A DNA stretch of 64,000 bases from Flagellimonas_B algarum (GTDB lineage Bacteria; Bacteroidota; Bacteroidia; Flavobacteriales; Flavobacteriaceae), in contig NZ_JBEVTG010000004.1 of NCBI RefSeq assembly GCF_040513375.1, positions 1 through 64,000 on the forward strand, given 5' to 3'. How positions within the stretch are numbered: position 1 is the first letter of the stretch; each line of letters starts with the position of its first letter. A program made the position numbers and the translations under genes. Below the pieces are notes generated by a model, which was given only the letters and a program-made list of their open reading frames with translations, was not told the origin of the DNA and made no database searches. Positions 16,089-24,913 of the stretch are shown one piece after another.

Positions 16089-17435
16089 TTGAACAAGAAA
16101 TCCGCCCTTTTGCTGCTTTTTCTATCGACCCTTTCCTTTAGTGGTATCGGCCAGCGGTTTCATATTTCCAATCAAAAAAAATTCGAAAAGATCAATTTTG
16201 AATTGATCAACAACCTCATGGTCGTACCTGTCGAATTGAATGGTGCGAAGCTCTCTTTTATCCTTGATACTGGGGTAAGTAATCCGATCTTGTTCAATCT
16301 TACCGATCAAGATTCGGTGCAAATCAATGATGTCACGGAGATCACCCTACGGGGTCTTGGCGAGGGTGAACCCATGAAAGCCTTGAAATCGCGACACAAC
16401 AACTTCGCTATCGGAAATGCGAAAAGTTTCGACCAATCGATGTATGTGGTCCTTGATAAGGATTTGAACTTTTCCACTTCCTTGGGGGTGCCCGTGCATG
16501 GGATCATCGGTTATGATCTGTTCAAGAGTTTCGTGGTCGAGGTCAACTACACGGCAGGACACCTCAAGTTGTACCGACCTGAGAACTACACCTACAAGCC
16601 TTCAAAAAAGAAACAGACCCTACCGCTGACCGTCATTGATAAAAAAGCCTATGTCGATGGGATGATCATTAAAGCCGATGATGCCGAAGTACCTGTAAAA
16701 TTGCTCGTGGATACCGGGAGCAGCGATGCCTTATGGTTGTTCCACAATCCGGAGAAAGGGTTGGATATCCCGGAAGCGAACTATGAGGATTTCCTAGGAA
16801 AGGGTTTGAGCGGTAACATTTTCGGAAAGCGGACCAAGTTAAAGGGCATGAAGATCGGCGATTTCCATTTGCTCGGGGCCAAGGCCGCTTTTCCCCATCG
16901 GGAATCCTTCGATGCCATCAAAGACCTTGGAGACCGCAATGGTAGTGTAGGAGGGGAGGTCTTAAAACGTTTTAGCATTGTTTTCGACTACCCGAATAAT
17001 AAGATTACCTTATCGAAGAACGCCAGGTTCAACGATCCATTTCGGTACAATTTGGCCGGAATCGAGTTGCAGCATAACGGGGTTCGTTACATATCGCAAC
17101 GGATCGCCGATGTGAATGGTTTCGTGACCAAAGACGAAAAAAGCTTTGGCAATGTGCAGATTTTGATGCAGAACCGCACCCGATTGAGTTTGGTGCCCGA
17201 AATCATCGTATCAGGAATCCGGGCAGGTAGTCCAGCAGAAGAAGCGGGCTTGCAGGAGGGTGATATTATTTTGGCGGTCAACGGTAAGGAAGTGCATAAT
17301 TACAAATTGCAGGAAATACTCGAGTTGCTCAACCATCGCAAGGGCAAACGTGTTCGGGTCTTGATCGAGCGCTACAACAAAGACCTGCTCTTTACCTTCG
17401 TCCTAAAGGATCTATTCGAAACAAAAAAGCCCTGA
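16089..17435 (+). CDS. Two-lobed aspartyl protease with C-terminal PDZ domain
   Basis: 448 residues from a TTG at 16089; no ATG exists before residue 44 and the TTG start provides a signal peptide (NKKSALLLLFLSTLSFSG). Two retropepsin-like active-site motifs are present in one chain, FILDTGVSNP (~59) and LLVDTGSSDA (~205), so the protein can form its own two-Asp active site. Residues ~375-440 form a PDZ domain (GIRAGSPAEEAGLQEGDIIL, VNGKEV). Likely periplasmic or outer-membrane-facing; substrate unknown. The stop codon is inside the terminator stem. Confidence 0.88.
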   Translation: MNKKSALLLLFLSTLSFSGIGQRFHISNQKKFEKINFELINNLMVVPVELNGAKLSFILDTGVSNPILFNLTDQDSVQINDVTEITLRGLGEGEPMKALKSRHNNFAIGNAKSFDQSMYVVLDKDLNFSTSLGVPVHGIIGYDLFKSFVVEVNYTAGHLKLYRPENYTYKPSKKKQTLPLTVIDKKAYVDGMIIKADDAEVPVKLLVDTGSSDALWLFHNPEKGLDIPEANYEDFLGKGLSGNIFGKRTKLKGMKIGDFHLLGAKAAFPHRESFDAIKDLGDRNGSVGGEVLKRFSIVFDYPNNKITLSKNARFNDPFRYNLAGIELQHNGVRYISQRIADVNGFVTKDEKSFGNVQILMQNRTRLSLVPEIIVSGIRAGSPAEEAGLQEGDIILAVNGKEVHNYKLQEILELLNHRKGKRVRVLIERYNKDLLFTFVLKDLFETKKP

Positions 17436-17454
17436 TGTTTCCATCAAGGCTTTT
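17425..17454. terminator. Bidirectional terminator between protease and DUF1573 genes
   Basis: Stem AAAAGCCCTGATG / CATCAAGGCTTTT (one G-T pair), loop TTTC. The protease stop codon (TGA, 17433-17435) is part of the stem; A and T runs on either side let it serve both convergent genes. Confidence 0.85.
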
Positions 17455-17474
17455 GGTTTATCGCTTTTCTTCGG

Positions 17475-17861
17475 TTACTTCGCTCCTTCCGCTTTCACCG
17501 TGCCTTTAATTTTCAAGATTTTCGTAGGCGTATCAGCATTCGAACTTACCGTAATCGCTTTCCGGATAGGTCCGACACGCTTGGTGTCATATTTGACTTG
17601 GATCTCACCGGTAGCTCCTGGTAGAATCGGGGCATCCGGTTTTTTAGGGATCGTACATCCACAGCTTGATCGTACATCGCTGATCACCAAAGGTGCATCA
17701 CCGGTGTTGGTAAATTCAAAAACGCGAACCCCATCACTTCCTTTGTCGATTTCACCATAGTCGATGGTCTCACTCTTAAACTCGATTTTAGCGGTTTTGT
17801 CCTGCGCTTTCACGCTGAAGGCCAAAAGTCCTACGAATAATACAAGTACTGTTCTTTTCAT
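17475..17861 (-). CDS. DUF1573 domain protein (secreted)
   Basis: 128 residues with a signal peptide (MKRTVLVLFVGLLAFSVKAQ) and one DUF1573 Ig-like beta domain: IDYGEIDKGSDGVRVFEFTN, the hallmark VRSSCGCTIPKKP, and ITVSSNAD near the end. The SCGC pair is conserved in the family. Function unknown; probably an exported structural or binding domain. It has a complete promoter placed back to back with that of valS. Confidence 0.9.
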   Translation of the reverse strand: MKRTVLVLFVGLLAFSVKAQDKTAKIEFKSETIDYGEIDKGSDGVRVFEFTNTGDAPLVISDVRSSCGCTIPKKPDAPILPGATGEIQVKYDTKRVGPIRKAITVSSNADTPTKILKIKGTVKAEGAK

Positions 17862-17882
17862 TTTTCTAGTTTTGGGTCATTT

Positions 17883-17912
17883 CAAAAGTAGCCCATTTCA
17901 ACCTACCTCCAA
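17883..17912 (-). promoter_or_regulatory. Promoter of the DUF1573 gene
   Basis: Minus strand: TTG (17910-17912), 19 bases, TACTTTTG (17883-17890), both matching the Bacteroidota -33/-7 consensus. About 22 bases lie between the -7 box and the ATG at 17861. Confidence 0.7.
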
Positions 17913-17919
17913 AATTCTT

Positions 17920-17948
17920 TTGTTATCTTATAACGTTACTTATTTTTG
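17920..17948 (+). promoter_or_regulatory. Promoter of valS
   Basis: Plus strand: TTTTG with TTG at 17920-17922, 18 bases, TATTTTTG at 17941-17948. Expected transcript start near 17954 gives a leader of ~105 bases before the valS ATG; I find no obvious leader peptide rich in valine codons in it. Confidence 0.65.
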
Positions 17949-18058
17949 TTTCGTATTTCAAGGATTGGCCAATCGCCGACGGATAGCGTAAATTTAACAA
18001 AGCGCCATTCCTTACGATTTCCCAGTCCATTCCTAATTAGACAAAAACTGTACCGAAA

Positions 18059-20689
18059 ATGGAGATTCCATCTAAATATGAACCTAGAACGGTTGAAGGG
18101 CGATGGTATGATTACTGGATGAAACAAGGGTTTTTCAACTCGGTACCCGACGATCGGGAACCCTATACCATCGTGATCCCACCACCCAATGTGACCGGAA
18201 TCCTCCATATGGGGCACATGCTCAACAATACCATTCAGGATGTTTTGATCCGCAAGGCCCGTTTGGAAGGAAAGAACGCCTGTTGGGTTCCCGGAATGGA
18301 CCATGCTTCCATAGCGACCGAAGCCAAGGTCGTGGCTAAATTAAAAGCCGACGGAATCGATAAGAACGACCTGACCCGGGAGGAGTTTTTGAAGCATGCA
18401 TGGGAATGGACCGACACCTATGGCGGGGTCATCTTGGAACAATTAAAGAAACTGGGATGTTCTTGCGATTGGAATCGGACGAAGTTCACCTTAGATGACG
18501 ACATGTCGGCTTCGGTCATCAAAGTTTTCGTTGACCTTTATCGTAAAGGGTTGATATATAGGGGTTTTCGTATGGTTAACTGGGACCCAGAGGCCAAAAC
18601 CACCCTTTCGGATGAAGAAGTGATCTACGAAGAACGACAAGGTTCCTTGTATTATTTGGCCTATCAGATCGAGGGGTCTGAAGAAACCGTTACGATTGCA
18701 ACGACGCGCCCCGAGACCATTCTAGGCGATACGGCGATCTGTATCAACCCCAATGACGAACGGTACCAGCACCTCAAAGGGAAAAAAGCCATCGTGCCGA
18801 TATGTAATCGCGTTATTCCTATTATCGAAGATGAATATGTGACCATGGAGTTCGGTACCGGTTGTCTTAAAGTGACTCCGGCCCACGATGAGAACGACAA
18901 AGTCTTGGGTGAAAAACACGGGTTGGAAATCATCGATATCTTCAATGAAGATGCCACGCTAAACGATTATGGCTTGCACTACAAAGGTCGTGACCGGTTT
19001 GATGTGCGTAAAGCGATTTCCAAGGAGTTGGATGCCGCCGGGGTTTTGGTGAAGACCGAACAGCACATGAACAAGGTGGGTACTTCAGAGCGTACCAAAG
19101 CGGTAATCGAACCCCGATTGTCGGATCAATGGTTCTTGAAGATGGAAGATTTGGCCAAACCGGCACTGGAAGCGGTCTTGGAAAGCGGAGAGGTCAAGTT
19201 GTTTCCTAAGAAATTTGAAAATATTTACCGGCATTGGATGGAAAATATCCGCGACTGGAACATCTCTAGGCAGCTTTGGTGGGGGCAACAGATACCCGCC
19301 TATTACTACGGTAGCGGGACCGAGGATTTCGTCGTAGCCGAATCTCCTGAAGAGGCGTTGCAATTGGCGAGAACGGCAAGTGGTAATCCTGATTTGGATG
19401 AAGCGTCCCTTCGACAAGATCCCGATGTGCTCGATACCTGGTTTTCATCCTGGTTGTGGCCCATCAGTGTTTTCGGGGGCATTTTGGAGCCCGATAATGA
19501 CGAAGTATCGTACTATTACCCGACCAATGATTTGGTCACCGGTCCCGATATCCTGTTTTTCTGGGTGGCACGTATGATCGTTGCAGGCTATGAATTTAGG
19601 GATGAACGTCCTTATGAAAACGTGTATCTAACAGGTCTGGTTCGCGACAAGCAACGTAGGAAAATGTCAAAACAGCTTGGCAATTCACCCGATGCCTTGG
19701 CGCTTATCGACGAGTTCGGTGCAGATGGGGTACGGGTTGGACTGTTGTTGAGTTCAGCGGCGGGGAACGATTTGCTTTTCGATGAGGCCTTATGCCAACA
19801 GGGTAAGAATTTCGCCAATAAAATCTGGAATGCCTTCCGATTGGTCAAGGGCTGGGAAACCGCGGCGATCGACCAACCTGAAGCCGCCCGCATCGGCATC
19901 GACTGGTATACGGCACGCTTCGATCAAGTGTTGGCCGAAATCGAAGATCATTTCAGTAAATACCGTATTTCGGATGCACTGATGGCTTTGTATAAATTGG
20001 TTTGGGATGATTTCTGTTCGTGGCTATTGGAAATCGTCAAACCGGCCTACCAGCAACCCATAGATCGCACTACCTATGATGCGGTTATCGATTTGTTCGA
20101 GCGCAATATCCGCTTGTTGCATCCTTTCATGCCTTTTTTGACGGAAGAGGTATGGCAGCATATCGCCGAAAGAAGTCCAGAAGAATCACTCTGTGTCGCC
20201 GAATGGCCCAAACAAAACGGTTTTGATGCCCAAATCATCTCTGATTTCGAATTCGCCTCTGAGGTTATCTCAGGAATCCGCACCATACGAAAAGAAAAGA
20301 ATATCCCTCAAAAAGAAGCATTGCAGCTTTCTGAACTCAACAAAGAAGGGCTTTCTTCGGTAATGGATGCGATCATCCTTAAGCTGGGTAATGTTTCCGA
20401 GATAGAAACGGTCACCGATTCCGTTGAAGGTGCGCTGAGCTTCAGGGTAAAGAGCAATGAATACTTCATACCGATCGGTGGTGCCATTGACGTTGAGGCC
20501 GAAATCAAGAAAATCAATGAAGAGCTTCAATATACCCGTGGATTTCTGCAGTCGGTACAAAAGAAATTGGGTAACGAACGCTTCGTAAACAACGCTCCGG
20601 CCCAAGTTGTCGAATTGGAACGTAAGAAAGCTGCCGATGCGGAAGCCAAAATCGATACCTTGGAGAAGAGCTTGGCGAGTTTAGGATAA
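18059..20689 (+). CDS. valS: Valine--tRNA ligase
   Basis: Class Ia aminoacyl-tRNA synthetase charging tRNA-Val. 876 residues. The HIGH motif appears as ILHMGHMLN (~48-56) after PPPNVTG; the editing (CP1) domain with TTRPETILGDTAI lies ~220; the KMSKS motif reads KMSKQLGNSP (~536), a normal variant; DWNISRQLWWGQQIPAYY (~398) is characteristic. A C-terminal coiled-coil arm (IKKINEELQYTRGFLQSVQ) is present as in other ValRS proteins. Single-gene unit, possibly read into the following membrane protein. Confidence 0.97.
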   Translation: MEIPSKYEPRTVEGRWYDYWMKQGFFNSVPDDREPYTIVIPPPNVTGILHMGHMLNNTIQDVLIRKARLEGKNACWVPGMDHASIATEAKVVAKLKADGIDKNDLTREEFLKHAWEWTDTYGGVILEQLKKLGCSCDWNRTKFTLDDDMSASVIKVFVDLYRKGLIYRGFRMVNWDPEAKTTLSDEEVIYEERQGSLYYLAYQIEGSEETVTIATTRPETILGDTAICINPNDERYQHLKGKKAIVPICNRVIPIIEDEYVTMEFGTGCLKVTPAHDENDKVLGEKHGLEIIDIFNEDATLNDYGLHYKGRDRFDVRKAISKELDAAGVLVKTEQHMNKVGTSERTKAVIEPRLSDQWFLKMEDLAKPALEAVLESGEVKLFPKKFENIYRHWMENIRDWNISRQLWWGQQIPAYYYGSGTEDFVVAESPEEALQLARTASGNPDLDEASLRQDPDVLDTWFSSWLWPISVFGGILEPDNDEVSYYYPTNDLVTGPDILFFWVARMIVAGYEFRDERPYENVYLTGLVRDKQRRKMSKQLGNSPDALALIDEFGADGVRVGLLLSSAAGNDLLFDEALCQQGKNFANKIWNAFRLVKGWETAAIDQPEAARIGIDWYTARFDQVLAEIEDHFSKYRISDALMALYKLVWDDFCSWLLEIVKPAYQQPIDRTTYDAVIDLFERNIRLLHPFMPFLTEEVWQHIAERSPEESLCVAEWPKQNGFDAQIISDFEFASEVISGIRTIRKEKNIPQKEALQLSELNKEGLSSVMDAIILKLGNVSEIETVTDSVEGALSFRVKSNEYFIPIGGAIDVEAEIKKINEELQYTRGFLQSVQKKLGNERFVNNAPAQVVELERKKAADAEAKIDTLEKSLASLG

Positions 20690-20779
20690 AAGGGATTGGG
20701 CGAATGGTGCCGGATATTGGTTCCTGACCCACGCTTTTGGCTAATTCGCTCGCAGATACGACCCTTAAAACGCTAGTAA

Positions 20780-21631
20780 TTGAAAGGCACGGCTTATTTA
20801 GTACAAAGCGCACTGATTTCCATTTGGTGGGTCGCTTTGGCATTGAGTGATACTTTTTTCGAGGCTTTCCAATTCCCAGGTATCCCCAAGGTGGCATTTT
20901 ATTCCTTTTTATTGCCGGATGTGGTTTTGGTCGCGGTCCTATCGGTTATTCGGGCCTATGTACCCAAAAGAAGCCTTGAATTTCTTATCCTAGGGGCATT
21001 TGCTTATGCCTGTCTGTACTGTATCAATGCTTCCCTTCTAACTTCAGGAGGGTACTTATCGACAACTTTGATGCTGCTTGGGTTGCTGTACAATGTGTTT
21101 TTGGTTTTTCAATTTAGGGTGTTTAAAACTTCAAATACCGTTGGGTTTCTTGGAAACGCACTTAAGACCTTGTTGCAGATCGTAAGCGTCTGGAGCATTA
21201 CCCTAGTTTTGTTCCCATACATTATCATGGATGCATTCCACATCGAGGTGACCTCTTCCGATGTACAACGAATTGTGGCCTTGTTCGGTTTTGTGATTTC
21301 GAGTCTATTGGGCCTTTCAAGTGCCTATGTCTTGGTCGCTTTTGGAAATGGGACCCCCTTACCGGCAGACCAGACCAATGATCTGGTGGTAAGCGGACCC
21401 TATCGATGGATTCGCAATCCCATGGCCTTGGCCGGTATGGGACAAGGACTTTCCATTGCCCTATATGTCGGATCACTACACCTTGCTATTTACACGATTC
21501 TTGGTGGACTGATATGGCATTTCGCCGTACGTCCTATTGAGGAACGGAATATGGTTTCGAGATTCGGCGAAGCATACCGTACGTATCGTGACCAAGTCGG
21601 GTTATGGATTCCAAAAAGGGGACATCGGTGA
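20780..21631 (+). CDS. Isoprenylcysteine methyltransferase-like membrane protein
   Basis: 283 residues from a TTG at 20780 (no earlier ATG in frame). About six membrane helices, and a C-terminal ICMT/PEMT-type methyltransferase segment: GPYRWIRNPMALAGMGQGLS (~212) and EERNMVSRFGEAYRTYRDQV (~255), where the Arg-Asn-Pro and Glu-Glu-Arg motifs bind S-adenosylmethionine in the family. Substrate unknown (a lipid or small hydrophobic compound is plausible). The ~90 bases after valS contain no evident promoter. Confidence 0.8.
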   Translation: MKGTAYLVQSALISIWWVALALSDTFFEAFQFPGIPKVAFYSFLLPDVVLVAVLSVIRAYVPKRSLEFLILGAFAYACLYCINASLLTSGGYLSTTLMLLGLLYNVFLVFQFRVFKTSNTVGFLGNALKTLLQIVSVWSITLVLFPYIIMDAFHIEVTSSDVQRIVALFGFVISSLLGLSSAYVLVAFGNGTPLPADQTNDLVVSGPYRWIRNPMALAGMGQGLSIALYVGSLHLAIYTILGGLIWHFAVRPIEERNMVSRFGEAYRTYRDQVGLWIPKRGHR

Positions 21632-21710
21632 AAGACACCCTCGATTGGGTTCCTTAGGGATTTCTTTTTCCGCTAGCTATCTTCCTTCAAATAATTGGTA
21701 TTTTTAAGGG

Positions 21711-22613
21711 ATGACTAATTCCCAACCTATGAGATCCACGATTTTTTATTGCTGCCTGTTTTTCGCGTTTATTTCACAGGCACAGCGCGATTACAGTAAG
21801 GTACGGATCACTTCCGAACGGCTGGCCGACAATGTTTATGTACTGTTTGGTGCAGGGGGCAATATCGGGTTGGCCATTGGGGAGACCGAAGCCTTTGTAA
21901 TCGATGATCAGTTCGGTCCGCTGACGGAAAAGATATTGGCCCATATCGCCACCTTGACCGATAAACCCGTGAAGTTCGTACTCAACACCCATTGGCATGG
22001 CGACCACACCGGTGGTAATGAGAATCTAGCTAATGAAGGGGCCTTGATCCTAGCCCACGAAAACGTATACGAACGCATGTCGACCCGTCAAGATCGCGGA
22101 GGGGGTAGGGTCAGCGAACCATCACCGCAGGCCGCTCTTCCGGTCATTACCTTCAACGATAAGTTGACCTTGTATTTGGGCAACGGAGGAAGCATGCATG
22201 CCTTATCCGTCAATCCGGCACATACCGATGGTGATGCCTACTATTATTTTCCAGAGGCCAACGTTCTCCATATGGGAGATAATTTCTTCGCGGGGCGCTA
22301 CCCATATATCGATTTGAATTCGGGAGGCGATATCGACGGATTGATCGCCAATGTAACCATGGCCTTGGGGATTATCGATGAACAGACCAAAATCATTCCC
22401 GGGCATGGAAAAGTGAGTGACAAGGGCGGTTTGGAAGCCTACCGGCAAGTGTTGGTCACTCTACGCGAACGGGTGGTGAAAGCGCGCTCTGAAGGCCGAT
22501 CTTTGGAAGCGACCAAAGCATTAGGACTATCCAAAGAATGGGATGCCACCCATGGAAACGGCTTTATCAACGGCGATCGTATCATTGAGTTCATATATAA
22601 ATCCGCAGACTAA
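21711..22613 (+). CDS. MBL-fold metallohydrolase, secreted
   Basis: 300 residues with a signal peptide (ATG 21711; an ATG at 21729 would give MRSTIFYCCLFFAF and is equally usable). The metal-binding motif LNTHWHGDHTGGNE (~82-95) is complete; further histidines occur in VNPAHTDGDAYYYF (~166) and KIIPGHGKVSD (~226), giving a class B3/quinoprotein-relay-like set. Probably periplasmic. First gene of a tight six-gene plus-strand run up to 28074. Antibiotic hydrolysis is possible but not implied; such folds hydrolyse many esters and thioesters. Confidence 0.9.
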   Translation: MTNSQPMRSTIFYCCLFFAFISQAQRDYSKVRITSERLADNVYVLFGAGGNIGLAIGETEAFVIDDQFGPLTEKILAHIATLTDKPVKFVLNTHWHGDHTGGNENLANEGALILAHENVYERMSTRQDRGGGRVSEPSPQAALPVITFNDKLTLYLGNGGSMHALSVNPAHTDGDAYYYFPEANVLHMGDNFFAGRYPYIDLNSGGDIDGLIANVTMALGIIDEQTKIIPGHGKVSDKGGLEAYRQVLVTLRERVVKARSEGRSLEATKALGLSKEWDATHGNGFINGDRIIEFIYKSAD

Positions 22614-22624
22614 AACCGAATAGC

Positions 22625-23509
22625 ATGAAAGAACTAAGCAAAGAAGACATCGAACAAGAGGTGTTCGACCTTTACGATGACTATGCCCACAACAAATTAA
22701 GTCGCCGGGAATTTTTGGAAAAGCTATCGGTCTATGCGGTTGGGGGCATTACTATCAGCGGATTGATGGGTTTTATGTTACCCAATTATGTCGATACCCT
22801 GTTGGTCGATCCCGATGATCCCAACCTCGATTCGCAGGTGGTTACTTATGATTCCCCCAAAGGAGGTGGTGCCATTAACGGGCTGTTATCGAAACCTAAA
22901 ACGCATGATGGCAAGCTTGGTGGTATCGTGGTCGTACATGAGAACAGGGGGTTGAATCCTTATATCGAAGATACGGCGAGACGGGCGGCCCTGGCCGGTT
23001 TTATTACCTTGGCCCCTGATGCACTTAGCCCTTTGGGCGGGTATCCGGGAAATGATGACGAGGGTCGGGCCATGCAACGCAAGCGCGACCGAAACGAAAT
23101 GCTCGAAGACTTTATAGCGGCCTACGATTATTTGAAAAACCATGCGGATTGTTCGGGAAAAATCGGGGTGGTCGGATTCTGCTTCGGGGGATGGATTTCG
23201 AATATGATGGCAGTTCGTGTGCCCGACCTTGCAGCCGCTGTTCCCTTTTATGGAGGTCAGCCCAAATCGGAAATCGAAAACATCAATGCGCCCTTGATGT
23301 TGCAGTTCGCCGGGCTGGATCAGCGGGTCAATGCAGGATGGCCAGCTTACGAAATTGCCTTGAAGGCCCATGGTAAGACCTATGAGGCCTACACCTATCC
23401 GGATGTAAACCACGGTTTCCACAATACCTCCACACCGCGCTACGACGAAGCTGCGGCCGAATTGGCATGGAAACGTACCATGGAATTTTTCAATAAACAC
23501 TTACACTAA
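22625..23509 (+). CDS. Dienelactone hydrolase family protein, Tat-type N-terminus
   Basis: 294 residues, alpha/beta hydrolase of the dienelactone hydrolase family. The nucleophile is the cysteine in VVGFCFGGWIS (~184), with Asp in AGLDQRVNAGW (~228) and His in VNHGFHNT (~261) completing the triad. The N-terminus carries a twin-arginine-like motif (SRREFLEKL) followed by a hydrophobic stretch (AVGGITISGLMGFM), pointing to export or membrane anchoring by Tat; this is unusual for the classical cytosolic enzyme but common in Bacteroidota relatives. Starts 11 bases after the MBL gene and overlaps the next gene (TAATG). Confidence 0.88.
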   Translation: MKELSKEDIEQEVFDLYDDYAHNKLSRREFLEKLSVYAVGGITISGLMGFMLPNYVDTLLVDPDDPNLDSQVVTYDSPKGGGAINGLLSKPKTHDGKLGGIVVVHENRGLNPYIEDTARRAALAGFITLAPDALSPLGGYPGNDDEGRAMQRKRDRNEMLEDFIAAYDYLKNHADCSGKIGVVGFCFGGWISNMMAVRVPDLAAAVPFYGGQPKSEIENINAPLMLQFAGLDQRVNAGWPAYEIALKAHGKTYEAYTYPDVNHGFHNTSTPRYDEAAAELAWKRTMEFFNKHLH

Positions 23510-24906
23510 TGAAGTCGATCGATCGAAGGGCATTTTTAAAGAAATCATCCATTGCCGGCGCCGCGTTGGGTACGGCCGGCCTGTTCCCTGAATTTGTTTA
23601 CGGTCAAGCGGAACGACCCGCTAAGGCCCAGTATATGGGTGGTTATGCCGCCCCTAAGTTGGATACGGTCAGGGCCGCTTTCATTGGCGTCGGCGCGCGC
23701 GGAGGCTATCATTTGAAGTTTTTGGCAGCGCTGCCCGGTACCGAGGTTGTCGCTATTTGTGATGTATACGAGGATTTGGTCAAGGAAAAGGAGGGCTGGG
23801 TCCGGGAAGTCTCCGGTAGTGATCGGCATACCGATATCAAATTGTATTCGGGCGATGAAAACCAATGGCGTACCATGCTCAAGGAAGTGCGACCCGATGT
23901 GGTGTTCATTGCCACGAATTGGACGAACCATGCCCCAATGGCCATAGCCAGCATGGAAGCTGGAGCCCATGCCTTCGTTGAGGTACCCATGGCCGTGACC
24001 TTATCGGAACTATGGGATATCGTCGATACCAGCGAACGCACCCAAAGACATTGCATGATGTTGGAGAACGTCAATTACAGCCGCGATGAACTTCTTTTTT
24101 TGAATTTATGCAGAAAAGGACTGATCGGAGAACTTTTACATGGTGAGGCTGCCTACATCCATGAATTGCGTTGGCAAATGGAAGAACAGCAGCGGGGAAC
24201 GGGTTCATGGCGTACCCATCATTACGCCAAAAGGAACGGCAATTTATATCCTACCCATGGTTTGGGCCCCGTAGCCCAATACATGAGTTTGGGCCGTGGT
24301 GAGGATACTTTTGGTAGCTTGGTCTCCTTTTCGACCCCGGCTATGGGCAGACAAGCCTATGCCCGTAAGAACTATCCGGAAAACCATCAATGGAATGCCT
24401 TAAAATTCAAAGGGGGGGACTTGAATACCACGATCATTAAAACCCAACAAGGACGAACGATCATGGTGCAATGGGATGAAACCAGCCCGCGACCCTATTC
24501 CCGACTCAACCTCATTCAAGGGACCAAAGGTACCCTCGCCGGATTCCCGACCCGGGTCGCATTTGAAGGCGGGGTTGAAGGCCTGACCAAAGACCATCAT
24601 TCTTGGGTGCAAGGAGAGCAATTGCAGGCCCTCTACGAGAAATACGACCATCCACTTTATACTCGACTGAACCAAGCGGCCAAAGGAAGTGGGCACGGTG
24701 GTATGGATGGTATCATGGTCTATCGCATCGTCGAATGCCTGCAAAAAGGATTGCCTTTGGATCAAAATGTATACGAAGGATGCTTTTGGAGTGCGGTAGC
24801 CCCATTGAGTGAGCGATCGGTGGCCAGTGGGGGATATCCGCAGCCATTCCCTGATTTTACCCGTGGCAATTGGACGACCACGGCCCCTTTGGGAATTGTA
24901 AGCTAA
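23509..24906 (+). CDS. Gfo/Idh/MocA-fold protein resembling GH109 alpha-N-acetylgalactosaminidase
   Basis: 465 residues. Twin-arginine signal DRRAFLKKSSIAGAALGTAG at the start. NAD-binding Rossmann motif AAFIGVGARGGYHLK (~62-76), ICDVYED (~85), and FVEVPMAVT (~157). The stretch HGEAAYIHELRW (~215), the basic SWRTHHYAKRNGNLYPTHG (~234) and a tight NAD pocket match glycoside hydrolase family 109, which cleaves alpha-GalNAc by an NAD-dependent redox mechanism. The alternative is another sugar oxidoreductase. It is followed by a sugar kinase and a nucleotidyltransferase, which fits amino-sugar handling. Tat export of an NAD-loaded enzyme is expected in this family. Confidence 0.85.
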   Translation: MKSIDRRAFLKKSSIAGAALGTAGLFPEFVYGQAERPAKAQYMGGYAAPKLDTVRAAFIGVGARGGYHLKFLAALPGTEVVAICDVYEDLVKEKEGWVREVSGSDRHTDIKLYSGDENQWRTMLKEVRPDVVFIATNWTNHAPMAIASMEAGAHAFVEVPMAVTLSELWDIVDTSERTQRHCMMLENVNYSRDELLFLNLCRKGLIGELLHGEAAYIHELRWQMEEQQRGTGSWRTHHYAKRNGNLYPTHGLGPVAQYMSLGRGEDTFGSLVSFSTPAMGRQAYARKNYPENHQWNALKFKGGDLNTTIIKTQQGRTIMVQWDETSPRPYSRLNLIQGTKGTLAGFPTRVAFEGGVEGLTKDHHSWVQGEQLQALYEKYDHPLYTRLNQAAKGSGHGGMDGIMVYRIVECLQKGLPLDQNVYEGCFWSAVAPLSERSVASGGYPQPFPDFTRGNWTTTAPLGIVS

Positions 24907-24913
24907 CACGACC

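Noticed and set aside
17955..18058. Possible leader peptide or T-box-like element in the valS leader
   Set aside because: No Val-rich frame, no terminator before valS and no T-box motif seen.
22886..23500. 204-codon open frame antisense to the dienelactone hydrolase gene
   Set aside because: Codon-bias shadow of the real gene, which has a full catalytic triad.
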